Source: Daldinia sp. FL1419 (taxonomy: Eukaryota; Ascomycota; Sordariomycetes; Xylariales; Hypoxylaceae). From it: a DNA stretch of 64,000 bases. The position numbers were made by a program, and so were the translations under genes. Position 1 is the first letter of the stretch. Each line of letters begins with the position of its first letter. The stretch lies in the NCBI GenBank assembly GCA_025201765.1, contig MU623392.1, positions 124,001 to 188,000 of the forward strand, written 5' to 3'. Positions 48,026-59,265 of this stretch are shown here, piece by piece. The notes below the pieces were generated by a model, which saw nothing but the letters and a program-made list of their open reading frames with translations, did no database searches and had not been told where the DNA came from.

Positions 48026-48903
48026 ATGAAGGCCGCCTATGTCGCAACCTTTGGATTGGCCTCAATCGTGCAGGCCCATTGTATATCTCCAGCCCCCTCA
48101 TCATAAAGCCCTTACTAATTCTCAGCAGATACATTCCCAAGTCTTATCTACAATGGCGTCACCGAGGAGGACTGGGCGTAAACTTCCCCATCCCATAGAT
48201 TGACTTAAGTTAAGGGGCGGACCATTGACCATCTTCCATAGCTACGTCCGGAAGACCACCAACTTCGGTGTCCACGACCACGGCCCCCTTTTTAACGTCT
48301 CATCTACTGACATGAGGTGCTATGAGCTTGAACCGGGTAAAGGAAGCCCTAAAATCATGTCCGTCGAGGCTGGCGGCGAGGTAGGTTTCCGAGTAGACGG
48401 TAATGTTACGCACCCTGGGCCTCTCCAATTCTACATGGCAAAAGTTCTAGAAGGGGAGTCTGTCAAGACCTTTGCGGGTAATGGAGACGTCTGGTTTAAG
48501 ATCTTTAACGACAATCTAGAATTCACCGACCGTTGGCCCGAGTGGCCTAACTGGGGCAAGAATGAGGTCTCGGTCACGATCCCCTCCTGTCTAGCTCAAG
48601 GTGAATATCTCCTTCGTGTGGAGCATATAGCACTGCATAACGCAGCGAGATTGAACACCGCGCAATTTTATCTGGGATGCGCTCAGCTTCATGTCTCTGG
48701 AGGTGGTACCAAAACTTTCCCGGGCGTGTCGTTTCCTGGTGCTTATTCAGTATGAATTTACTCCTAACGCTCATAGGATCGCTATAAAACATTGTGTGCT
48801 GATTATCCTGCAGGCTACTGATCCAGGCATTCTATTCGACATCCAACAGTACCCAGCGCCCACCTCTTATGTCGCCCCAGGCCCCGCCCCTATCTCTTGT
48901 TAA
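48026..48903 (+). CDS. AA9 lytic polysaccharide monooxygenase (formerly GH61)
   Basis: Four exons, 48026-48080, 48129-48177, 48242-48749 and 48814-48903, give 233 residues. This is a secreted copper enzyme that oxidatively cleaves cellulose or related glucans. A 17-residue signal peptide ends QA, leaving His18 as the mature N-terminus, one half of the histidine brace; the second copper His is His92 in THPGP. Axial Tyr178 sits in QFYLGC, with conserved His167 and Gln176 nearby. The C-terminal YPAPTSYVAPGP motif is typical. Cys61/Cys181 and Cys151/Cys233 could pair. The first acceptor is CAGCAG: the downstream AG gives HYTF at the N-terminus, matching the family, and the upstream one would insert another residue. 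No carbohydrate-binding module is attached. Introns are 48, 64 and 64 nt. Confidence 0.92.
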
Positions 48904-51900
48904 CTACGACCTAACTAGTCGCATGTTAAGAGATAAGGACTAATATAGTGAGTAGGATGACAAAAAAACCAGCAAGAGGATTAGTGGGGGTTGAGAGGTG
49001 AAGGGGACTCCAATCCCCTTATATTTAGGGAGAGGTGGACGTTAAAAAGCCCTTAGAATATATCACATACGCGACTATCTAGCAGCCAAACACCTGTTAC
49101 TCGGTGGATGGCTTAATACACCGAGGATCATTTCTGACTCTCTGATGGATTTTGTATAAGAATACAACAATAGACCCGATCGATTATGTGTACTGTCCCC
49201 TTCTCCTTCCTGAACCCTAAACGTAAGGGGTTATATTCAGAGTGAACTAGACATCGTTGCATAGCTCCTTTTCGTAGTAGACCTCTTTTGATTATGCGAG
49301 ATCGAAACCTGTGGAATAGGTATCTGGAGCAGCATCTCCCGGAATGTTTATCGGACCACAGATATGCGTATGCATAGGTAAGTACCTAACCTAGGCCCTA
49401 AGAGTGTCAACACATGGATGTCTCCAACTGCCTAGCCTAGGTACCTCCTCTTTATAGGCGATGACGTTCTTTCTCCGTCAATTGCACATATATAATGCGG
49501 CATACCAAGCTAAGCGCTGGCTGTTGGATCACCTATAGGTGTAAGAGATTAAAGCCAATGCCGAAGCTTTAATGAGGTTCTTATGAAGACATTCTTTGAC
49601 CTTGGCAAGTCTAAGGAGATGTAAGACACAGCTATTAAATCTAGTTAGTCTCAGCCGGAACTCTAGATGAGACACCCGGGATTCGTCTAGAACAAAACCA
49701 GCACCGTATTCTTAGGCGAGTAAAGTCGTTTGGAATTTCCAACGGGCCCGGGCTTTTCCACAAAACACCGACTGAGAAGGGGTTTCAATCGAATATCCGG
49801 CGACGCGAACCGAAACCGACGTCTAAAAAGCACACAAACCGTTTACGATAGCTACCCCTGGAGTAGATAGTATGGAAGCCGAAATCAAAGGCACGGGCTG
49901 TATTGAATTCCCTAGGGGACTAGCCAATATAAATTATATGAGCAGTTCTCGTATTCCCAAAATAAGGACCTCGAACGCGCGAAGCTTTGACGCTTTAAGG
50001 GGGTGGCTGATACCAGGTACTATCTGATGACAACCGAAAAAAAAGAAAAAAGAAAAAAACCCTCCTTTACAAATCGCAAAAAGGCGGAAAATCCCGAATT
50101 CCGGCTCACCTTGTTGCCTGCTATCGAGCCGTCTTTCGCCTCGCGTAACGTTGTTCTCTTTGTTATTCTACGTAGGTACATGGTAAGGCAGAGAGAGTAA
50201 GCACCTTTAAACCCCGTTCCCGGTCTTAGTGCTACGGGGAAGGGAGATAGCTTAACCTAGTATTGCTTCAATTTAATGATAGGGCTAGCCCGCACGGTCA
50301 CCCTCAGGTTGACTCGAGGCTCGAGCAAGTAGAACGTATTCTCGGCCGAAAAAAAAGAGGACAACTCACCTTCCTATGCAATCTTCATAGCAGGGAATAT
50401 GGGTCGGACCTAAATCGACAACAATCGAGCGTATAGCAGGGTACAAGCAACGCGTTTACGTACCCGTCTTATAGTTCGAACTGTTGATGAACCCCATACA
50501 CGTCCACCGTCCACGTGTTGCAGATGCACTTTAGATCCCATGACAGATGGTGAGACCTATTAACGCGTAAATCACCTTCCAGACTCGACGGTTGTTCGTG
50601 CCCATCGATCCTGATCGGCATGCAATGCCGCGCGCCAACAGGAATGCCAATGTTTGAGGCGGCTTGTCCCAGAACCAGGACCGCACGGGCCAGCGTTACT
50701 TGTTGCGTTGCCGCTACGTACGTACAAATCGGGCACTAACAATAGATGGGTTTCCTGTATTATATGGATGTCCATCTCCACCACACAATAGCCTATTGTA
50801 CGATGGAATTCGGTTCTATATTCCATATTCCAATTAATTAACTAGGTAGTTATAGTCGAGATATCATTCCATATTCCGATAGCTATTCAATTGTCATCTT
50901 TCAGGATCTTATTATAAAATATTCAAGTAACTAACTAGGTAGTTAGTGTAAACTAATAGTTACAAATCCAGTTTCAGAGGACTAACTAACAACTTTAATA
51001 AATCATAACTAGTTAGGTAGGTACCTAATACCATACAGTACGAACAACCCACCCTCATCAACTGTATACGTAGGATAAGTCGAAACCCAAACCTGATATT
51101 ACGATATTACCGGATTCGCCCTTACCCTTCTTTCTCTCAATATTTCCTCCAGATTACGTACCATGCATTGGCCTCGCAACCAGAGGGGTAAACGCATAAC
51201 TACCTACACATAATGCATACCTAGGTACATACACTCATACATCTCTGACTTGGCCAGCTTTCTCCATACGTACTGCAAATCAGCGATCGAACCAAGTCCA
51301 AGTCGAGCGTTATCATTTTATATTGGCCCGTTCGGCGGGCCGCTGTCAGAATGATGTAAGTGGCTTGCGACTAGACCGAAAATCCTCATTTACATAAACA
51401 GAAACACGTACGCTACGCTACATACGCCAGAAAAGCTTTTTTTTTTTCTCATCTAATAAACAATGGCTTTTTTTTTTTTACCCCTGGATTACCGCAGGAT
51501 TGAACAATTCATTACATAGGATTGAGAACCTGTTTGGTAATTTTGTGCAGCTAGTTGTGCAAGCCGTCCAACGAGTCGATCTTGTCCGAACTAATTCGCA
51601 ACACACACCTAAATACAGTGTCATTATTCGTCTTTATGTTCGTCCTTACTAAGGCCAGGTACTAGCCTCAACTCAACCCTAATTAGGTAGATGTGCCTGA
51701 TGATTATCCTCCGCGAAGCACTAGACGCTCGTCAGACAGGGAAGCACCTGGGTAGGTAGGTAGGTAGGCTTACGCGAATATTGACTACATCACACCTTAT
51801 ATTGACTCCTAAATATGCCTATCCAAGTAGCTTTACTCATCCCCGAGTAGCTCTAGACCTTCTAACTATTAACCATTGGTGATTGCTTATTGACCTTTTT

Positions 51901-52363
51901 ATTATTCCTGTATGTACTCGGTGATGCGTCCTTACTAAGAGCACCCACCTCCTTAATTCCCATCCCGTCTGCCTCACCATCCCGCGTCTTCCGCAATCGA
52001 GCCCGGAAATCCAACAAATCCCATCTAGGCGCTTACTTTTCGTACGTTCCGGTCTAAAATGATTGCGATTGCCGCCAACTACTCCCTTCTCCCCTTGCGG
52101 TGGATACTCATATACCGAGCCAGAGAATAAAATCCGTATCAAGAATAGAATGTGTCATCGTTCGCTACGATGCCGAGTATATGTGTGCGCAGAACCCCTT
52201 GACTTTGTCCTAGAATCTCATTCTCCTGAAAACGCCGGCCTGGTATCTTGAAAATGCAATGCAGTGGTCCAATTGTGAATCCGACCAGAAAGAGATCGTG
52301 TACATCGTTAGCCGTTTCTGAGACGGCTTCCTAATCCATCCGTAGAAATCAGACCACGCTGTC
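48904..52363. other. Convergent intergenic region
   Basis: 3.5 kb between the 3' ends of the AA9 (+) and WSC (-) genes, mostly without coding signal. It holds TACCTAGGTA at 51218-51227, several TAACTAGGTAGTTA-like repeats between 50830 and 51020, a (GGTA)4 run at 51751-51768 and T-runs near 51437 and 51470. One candidate exon (50469-50735, -) is listed separately. Confidence 0.5.
50469..50735 (-). other. Possible unannotated exon, 88 codons
   Basis: A stop-free minus-strand frame begins straight after a TTAG acceptor with CPICTYV and runs to TAA. GC content is higher than in the flanks. Upstream, GGC-TAT-TGT before GTGGTG could be a donor (49-nt intron), giving YC|C-P-I-C, like the split-cysteine modules at 41.1 and 42.9 kb. 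The donor is weak, no branch site is clear, and the rest matches no family I know. Confidence 0.2.
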
Positions 52364-53685
52364 TCATTCGGCATCCGGTGGGTCGGGATTGGTGGTTCGA
52401 AGTACTTTTCGCGAGTAATCGTGGTTATCTTGAAGAGTGTTGATGCTCTCCTGACTCTTATTCTCGCGGCTGTAAATACCCACTGCAAATGGGTCCATGC
52501 GGGGGTCATGCGGCATAAATCGACTATTTCTTCGGCCTCCCGATGCAGCATCACCATCCCATACCGAGGCCATTGCCGTTGTTGGCGTGCTCATCATACC
52601 CGCCGAACTTCCACGTTGGCTTCCAGGAGAGTCCGCGAGAGCGTCACCTTGGTCTCGTCTTCTACGTCGGAGCCAGAAGAAAAGACCTGCACCCACGGCC
52701 ATACCCACGGCTGCAAACACACCAATTGCTATGCCAACTGCCGCGCCAGTTGAAAGACCGTGTTGACTTGTCGTCGGCTCACTCGTGTTGGCATCCGGTG
52801 AGGTCCCTGAGTCCGTAGCCGTGGGCATAATAGTAACCGTCTTCACAGTACCTCCCGCTGTGACCGTGGACACGCTCGGCGTAGTAGGCGATGTGGAGCC
52901 ATCCGAGGATTTCGTTGTATCCTAATACCAATTAGTACAATATTCCTAATAAAAAATGGTCTTACAAAAGGAGAAATAACAACACGCTGGGATTAGTAGA
53001 GCATACAGGAACGGCCGTGGTCGCGTGGACTGTCGGGGTAACAGTAACGGTGTTTTGTAAAGTCCTTGTGATTGGGTCCTGATGCCGGACTAAGTCTTAA
53101 CGAAATGTTCCTCCCAAGCTCGACGACGAGCGGCTGTACCGAAGACACGGCAAAAGAAAAGAGAACCCCGACGATATGAATCGAAGAGGCGCCAATTTCT
53201 TAGGTAAAAAAAACAAAACTGGGTGACTTACGGGACTTGACGTTTTAGTAGAAGAGCCAGAGCCGGCGGACTTGGTACCCGAAGGCTTATGGTCTAGAGA
53301 GATATATCCCCATAATCCATCACCTCCACACGTATCGGACGGGAAACCGGGACATTTCGAATCGCACTTGTCGGTATCGACCTGAGTTGCCTTGTCAGGT
53401 ACGTAATCACTACACCAACATTCGTCATCTTTAACAATAGCAAAAGCGAAAGTGGCGGCACAGAAATCGTGGCACAGCCCGTCAGACTGGTATATACTGC
53501 TATCTTGGGAACATTAGTTTCATATGTAAGATATCATATTAGATATATTCAGCGAACATACTGCCTTGAGTCGATGCTGTGTTGATATTTGCACAATAAG
53601 CCATAGGAATAGATTGGGCATGGCTTAGTTTAGTAAACAGGGCCATTAGGCCCATATGGGCCACAAGTCGGGTTGTGAAAGGCAT
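52364..53685 (-). CDS. WSC-domain cell-wall sensor-like membrane protein
   Basis: Four exons, 53562-53685, 53232-53503, 53007-53078 and 52364-52921, encode 341 residues. Residues 1-24 are a signal peptide. A WSC carbohydrate-binding domain (about 28-115) shows AYCANINT, SDGLCHDFC, DECWCSDY, CDSKCPG and DTCGG. A Ser/Thr-rich stalk follows (about 116-214), then one membrane helix (about 215-239, GAAVGIAIGVFAAVGMAVGA) stopped by an Arg run, and a cytosolic tail of about 100 residues. The layout matches yeast Wsc1-type sensors feeding the cell-wall integrity pathway. Introns are 58, 153 and 85 nt; the 72-nt third exon could be skipped without a frameshift. Two upstream in-frame ATGs exist, but the hydrophobic signal peptide starts at 53685. 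Confidence 0.88.
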
Positions 53686-54218
53686 GGTTCGAATGTATTG
53701 AACGTTTGAGATCTGAGGGGAAATACTATTAGTAAGTGCGATGAAAGTCGAGCAGATGAATTCAACTGCAATCAAATCTCATTCAGTACGAACAAGCAAG
53801 GAAGTAAACTCACCAGTAAGCGAACGTAGTTTGAATAGCCAGCCAAGCAATCCAAAAAATCACAGCACGAATGTCACAGGCAACCAAAGAAGTTGCTCGC
53901 GAGTATTGCCATGACAAGCCAAACAAGCAACTCTCAATTGAGGCGAGCGGATTCGCCGGAGGGTCACCAGTTGTAAAAGGCAAACCTGTAACAGAATGCC
54001 AACGTGACCGTAGAGCTATTGATGCCTTCAGAAGAGAGGCGTAAAGAAGGCACGGCTCACGGTATAGTGTGGACCAAGTCTCAGAGAGAGAAAGATACGA
54101 GCGAACGGACGAGGAGGAGAAGATGGAAGGGATAGATAGGCCTTAAAGGTGGTAGTACACACACTGTGGTGGCCCTTTGGTGGGTGGTGTTGTGTGGGTG
54201 GCAGACCGGACAGGCTAA

Positions 54219-54254
54219 GCAGGGTACGAAGCAGGGCACGAAGCAGGGCAGGTA
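54219..54254. repeat. Tandem repeat, 3 x 12 bp
   Basis: Units beginning GCAGGGTACGAA at 54219, 54231 and 54243, with a few substitutions. Confidence 0.85.
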
Positions 54255-55094
54255 GATAAAAAAGAAAAAGGCAGGGATTATGGGCAGAAGGAACGGATTG
54301 GATACGTAGATACGTAGCGGTCGGGAAAGCTGGGATTCACTTATGAGTAGCTGCTAGGATAACCTGGGATGGAGCCTAGTAATGGAACCTTTAGGAATGC
54401 GTGAGCGCTGCAAGCACCTGGGCAAGTTGCAGGTCGCAGATTGCCAAGTCCACGGCCAATCGGGCTTGACGAGTGGATTCAGAAACGTCAAAGGCCTCTC
54501 TCTCTACACTATGTATTCGATAGTGACCGGGGAGAAAAAAAATCAAACTTGGTGAGATAGATATGTTGGTGGATAGTAACAAGATACCTTGTGTTTGTGT
54601 TAGATATCAAGGTGAGTGATTTGTTTCTTCTTTTCTTTTCTTTTTTGTCCAACCCTCTCTTACACACGAAGCCGAGATAGAGTAGAGATAGTGAACAAAA
54701 GATAAAAGGACCGGTTCAACACGCGAAGTGGCTGTGTGCGCTTGTAAATTCCGAACGCAACCAGTTTGTTTGTGCTAAATATGCGGCTTGATAGAATTCC
54801 CTATGGATATCGGTATGTAATAGGTATAATGTGAGGTATATGATAGATGTATGTAGTAGGTAAAATGTACGAAGAGGTATGTATCGACGAGGAGAAAAAA
54901 AGAGTGTATGTATGTACGTTGTATGTAAGTTATGTGAGTACGAGAGCAGGGATACGGTGAGCCACGACGAAGAATGAACGGGGTTCCCTGTGAAACGAGC
55001 GAAGGGAAGGTGATCGGAAGCTACCGTACTAAACCCTCTTGGAGATTTCAAAGATATTAAGCAACGAATGATTTCGAATAAAAATGAAGCTAGA

Positions 55095-55124
55095 ATAGAG
55101 TAAAATAGAGTAAAATAGAATAAA
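55095..55124. repeat. Tandem repeat, 3 x 10 bp
   Basis: ATAGAGTAAA repeated three times, the last copy with one change. Confidence 0.9.
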
Positions 55125-55322
55125 GTCGAATCTATCGTTGGACAAGGGAAACAAAAAGAAGAGGAGGGAGGAAGCAGAAGTTGGGGAACCCTACGAACTT
55201 GGAATGAAGAAACTAATACGCGGTGGGCTTGTAAGAAGAAATTCCGAGAATAGCGAATAGCGAATGAGCTTCGACGGAAGCTTCAGAATTCAAGATACGT
55301 AGAAGCCCATTGAAGACCGAAA

Positions 55323-55355
55323 GACCGTGTATGGACCGTGTATGAACCGTGTAAA
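55323..55355. repeat. Tandem repeat, 3 x 11 bp
   Basis: GACCGTGTATG at 55323-55333 and 55334-55344, then a third copy at 55345-55355 with three changes. Confidence 0.9.
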
Positions 55356-58047
55356 TGCGTGTACATAAATGAGTGTGCATGTGTTACTCAAATCCAAAAT
55401 CCATACAAGAAATGACTACCTTTTTGGGATTAGATGATGTTTCGGCTAAATCTATCAGCTTCGAGGCCGGGCGTTCTAGTTTAGGTGCCCGCCTTACCCA
55501 CTGTGTACTACATTACATGCCTAGGCTGCTAGGTTAGGTAGCCTGTAGGTAGTCTACCCCGATACTTCAGTCAATATATGTAAGCTAAGCCCTTCCACCT
55601 CTTTGTGCCAACCAAACGTTAAGCGGCGTCGCTTGCAGATCCAGTTTATCGGACCCGTTAGCAGTTTCAAACGACAGAGCAACCATCGAACTTACTGGTC
55701 ACGACCACCACTCTGGGAAGGTGGATTAAGGCCTAAATACGTTCTGGACATTCTGAATATAGGCTTGTCATCACTAACGTCACTAACGTCACCTTAGCCT
55801 TTCGTAACTCTTTGCAAGTTTTACAAGTTGCTCGCTTCCAATAACTAGCTAGTTATACCTAGATACGTGCACTAGTATTGGACTGGCCGATTCCACTCGC
55901 TTATCCCCAGACCATTTTGTATTTTGTTTCATTTTATATCTCACTTACTCTTGCGGCACGTCTCAAATTGCAACATTTCTCACATATTTACGCACGAACT
56001 CCTTTGAGCTGAGACCCCCTGGATATGAGGATTTTACGATACGAGATACGAGATGCCACTGTTTCCCGACAACGCACGAACCACAAGCTGAGCTTAGAGG
56101 CTTATTTATTTTCTTCCATTCGCCGTGCATATGCACGAGCGCGGTGATTGTTTCCCACTGGACTTACTCAACAGCAACGCCACGCCTTAGCTCTCCCTCT
56201 TACCTTGTTTAGATACTTCAACACGTTATCTCGCCGCCTCTTTACACGCTTAGAAATTGGTATACAGTAAGTATTGTGGCGTCGTAAGATTTAACGACAT
56301 TATCGCTAACTCCTTAACACATTTTTCTTCTTTCATTTAATATAAGAAATAGGATCCTTGGATAAATTAAAAAAAAAAAAATTTCTACGGGCATCCATGC
56401 AAAAATTATCGCATAATTATTGCAGTCTCATCCGTTCGCTGTTGATTTGCGGGTTTCGTAACGGAATTCGGTCGGTCATTAGGAGCGAATTCAGCGACCG
56501 TATGAGATGGACAAGAACTACGTAGGCTACGTGGTGTGCGATGCCAGCACGAAAACCAATCCAGATCGTGGTTCTTCGTGAAAGCGGGTTGCGCTGCTCA
56601 CAGACCTCACAGACCAGATAGATGTACGTGCTGTTCGGTCTCGGCGGAGAATCGCAAAGGGAACCACTTTCAGACCCAAGCATCTCATGAGACTTCCAAG
56701 TTGCGTAAATCACCCCACACCTGTCGGATGCCCGAATCTCAAGTCGGGATGGTCTCCAGAACGCCTTATACTTTATTTACGCCGGAATTCCTTGTGATTG
56801 CTCAATTGCTCGTATCACTCGACTTAGTGTATCGCACTATACCTGCAACCCCCCCTTCGAGTGAGCAAATACGGGTCTGTACGGGGTGGCTGTAAATAGC
56901 CGATCACGTCTGCATCCCGCATTGGTTTGCCGAACCTCTAAGCTTTTTGGGGCTACGCGGCATTATGAACAATAAGAGCCTTGAAGTTTGTGTAACGTGT
57001 TATACATGTATTGTATATATACAGTACACCAATAAGTAAGAGACGGTGAGCGTATATATACCTATATTTCCCTTTTTAAGTCGTTTTCATTCCATCCCAT
57101 CTCATGGCTATTCCATATCTTTTCATGCAAATGCCGGTTTGTCAGTCTACTTTAAATACTACGAGCCGCCGTTATCGACCCGTTCACAGTCCAAGATAAA
57201 ACAGTACTACGCCGCCATGCATAATCTATTGTAGGGATACAGAAAATAAATAAGAGGCTGGAGTTGTAAATGGTTTGCTTACTTACCGCCCCTCCCCCAC
57301 ATTATCATAGATGTAAAGAATGAGGTGATGATGGCAGCATGACCACCTAGGAACACTTACATGCCTTGTTCTCATGCAGTACAATGCACTATCACCATTA
57401 TCACCACTAGTTTGGGCGTTCCCTCACCTACACATGACCGATTTCGATAGGAATCCCTTTTCACCCCCGGGTATCGCTGCGAACCTTCGGGATGTGGTCC
57501 TCGATACACTGCGCACATGGGCATCGACAAGACCAAGAATGGTTCAAGATGGTGCCAGAATTGCAGATCTCCAGCCGGGATACGCCGCCCAAGAATAAAT
57601 CTAAGGTGTAGATCTGCATCTCGCGTCATGATACTGCATCGTTAGTTAGGTTACGGTACTCCTCAGTGCGGGGGTTATCGGTCAGTTACAATCCAGACGA
57701 CGATGGCTTCAGTAGATGGTAGTTGCCTTAATTTATTTAAACAATAATTATTAAGTAAACTGTATTTGGACAATTTTCCCGAGTCGATTTTGGAGTTTCT
57801 ACGGAAGCGAAGTTTCATACCCAGCTACGTCTCATCGCCGAAAATCTATGACGCTTTGAAGCTGTCCCGGCTTAAATGGCCTTCCTGTTCGGGATGAGCA
57901 TGTCCACCCCTCCGCACGCAAATCCGAGATGCATCCTTTTCTTCCGATTTTAGACCGGGAGCATCGATAGCACCATGGTATGCGTACTGGCGCTGGAATA
58001 TAAAGGTAGGAATACACGTGAGATAGACGTATCTATACATTTATTTG

Positions 58048-58055
58048 GTATCGAG
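58048..58055. repeat. Left target-site duplication (8 bp)
   Basis: GTATCGAG immediately outside the left terminal repeat, identical to 59258-59265 outside the right end. Confidence 0.9.
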
Positions 58056-58069
58056 TTATCTCAGTGGGA

Positions 58070-58174
58070 CTCAGACTAGGAGGACGGTTTTTTGTATCTT
58101 TTGAGCCACAGCACTTTTTAGCCAATCAAACCCCTAACATACCCCTCCCACCAAAAACCGTCTCCTAGTCTGAG
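58070..58174. repeat. Left subterminal hairpin of the transposon
   Basis: Arms of about 24 bases (58070-58094 and 58151-58174) around a 56-base loop, with one extra G and one extra T in the left arm. Confidence 0.85.
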
Positions 58175-58545
58175 GTATGAATGTGATCGTTTGTATGTGA
58201 GCCTACCACATCAAAAATCCTAAATATCAAAATAATCATTACAATCAAAAAATAAACATCAAAATTTATTCTAATATATATAATTAAGCTATTGCGAATT
58301 CAATACAATTTTTTTTATATTTTTACAACGTTTGGTTGTTGGTATATTCCATAAAGAGGGATTTATCATCATTACCATACGATACACCAAATAAGTTTTC
58401 TTCTAAATCATCAATATACTTATCAATATATTCAAACCTTCAATACGAAATTGGTCTGCTGCTTTTTCAATTTACCTGAATTACTTTTGAACTGCTTGCT
58501 AACGTATTTCAGGAGCCCTGAACCCTAATCTCTGACCGAACCGCT

Positions 58546-58601
58546 CGCGTTTATTTTCCAACGCAAACCACGCGTTTATTTTCCAACGCGAACCACGCGT
58601 T
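58546..58601. repeat. Tandem repeat inside the transposon, 2 x 25 bp plus partial
   Basis: Two 25-bp units (58546-58570 and 58571-58595) starting CGCGTTTATTTTCCAACGC and differing at one base, then a six-base partial copy. Confidence 0.92.
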
Positions 58602-59141
58602 AGAATTCAGTTTAAACGCAACATCAAAGAACCAAGCTCTTAAATAACAATACGAACGTACCCGAGGCTAAAAAGGGCTGCTTTTAAGCTATCAACGAAG
58701 TTTGGGATTGATTGAAGCATTGTTGGTTATATTATTGCTGAGTGTCATGCGCGATTTTTACCCTTCGAATCCAATAATACATCAACATTACGATAGAAAA
58801 ATCAGGAAAAATGCTAACGGGCTTTAGAATACCTATCACTAGCCCTCACCGTTTGTACGAAATGGATAGAGCCTTTCGTTGTTTTGTTGTTGCTTAGTAG
58901 GGGTGGTGATCAGACGACGTATAATGTATGGACAAAATTTCGTGATTACGAATAACGTTTTCATTCTTCTATTATATTATATAAAAATTAAATACAGGGC
59001 TTTATATCAACTATCGCTACCTCCGACCGTTTAAATATTAAGGATATCTATTGTTGTTGTTTAGTTATTGATTATTTTCATAAATAAAAATTGTTTTTAT
59101 ATAGTGTTGTGGTCGATGAACTCAAAAAATCACATTCGTAC

Positions 59142-59244
59142 CTTAGACTAGAATTTTTGGAACAGCAGCACAGCCCCACAGATACATCTGCACGGACCAG
59201 ATTGAGTGGTGGCTGTGGTGGCTGGTCAAAAATTCTAGTCTAAG
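59142..59244. repeat. Right subterminal hairpin of the transposon
   Basis: Arms CTTAGACTAGAATTTTTG (59142-59159) and its complement (59227-59244) around a 67-base loop that itself has partial self-complementarity. Confidence 0.88.
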
Positions 59245-59257
59245 CTCGCTAAGATAA

Positions 59258-59265
59258 GTATCGAG
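59258..59265. repeat. Right target-site duplication (8 bp)
   Basis: GTATCGAG, identical to 58048-58055; the match stops exactly at eight bases on both sides. Confidence 0.9.

Larger units (their letters stand above)
53686..58047. other. Intergenic, WSC promoter and repeat-rich DNA
   Basis: Sequence at 54040-54320 is purine-rich on the + strand (pyrimidine-rich on the WSC sense strand), as in fungal promoters and leaders. Short tandem repeats lie at 54219-54254, 55095-55124 and 55323-55355. A 75-codon frame at 57374-57598 (+), overlapped by one on the other strand, has no family match and is not called. Confidence 0.5.
58056..59257. mobile_element. Non-autonomous DNA transposon with hairpin termini and 8-bp TSD
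   Basis: A 1,202-bp AT-rich element. Both ends begin TTATCT(C/T)AG(T/C)G and are flanked by the perfect 8-bp duplication GTATCGAG. Each end then carries a near-perfect hairpin: left arms 58070-58094 and 58151-58174, right arms 59142-59160 and 59227-59244, sharing the core AGACTAG but with different loops. Just inside each hairpin the two ends match again over about 19 bp (GTAYGAATGTGAT). So the termini are long, imperfect inverted repeats that contain palindromes. An 8-bp duplication is typical of hAT and P-type superfamilies, but the outermost bases are not the usual hAT YARNG, so I do not assign a superfamily. The interior has a 2 x 25 bp repeat and a 38-codon minus-strand fragment (58323-58439), perhaps a decayed transposase tail, preceded by a TGA. 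Confidence 0.85.

Noticed and set aside
56417..56895. Overlapping frames on both strands with some GC rise
   Set aside because: Neither frame has a domain or splice structure; long two-strand frames arise by chance in GC-richer DNA.
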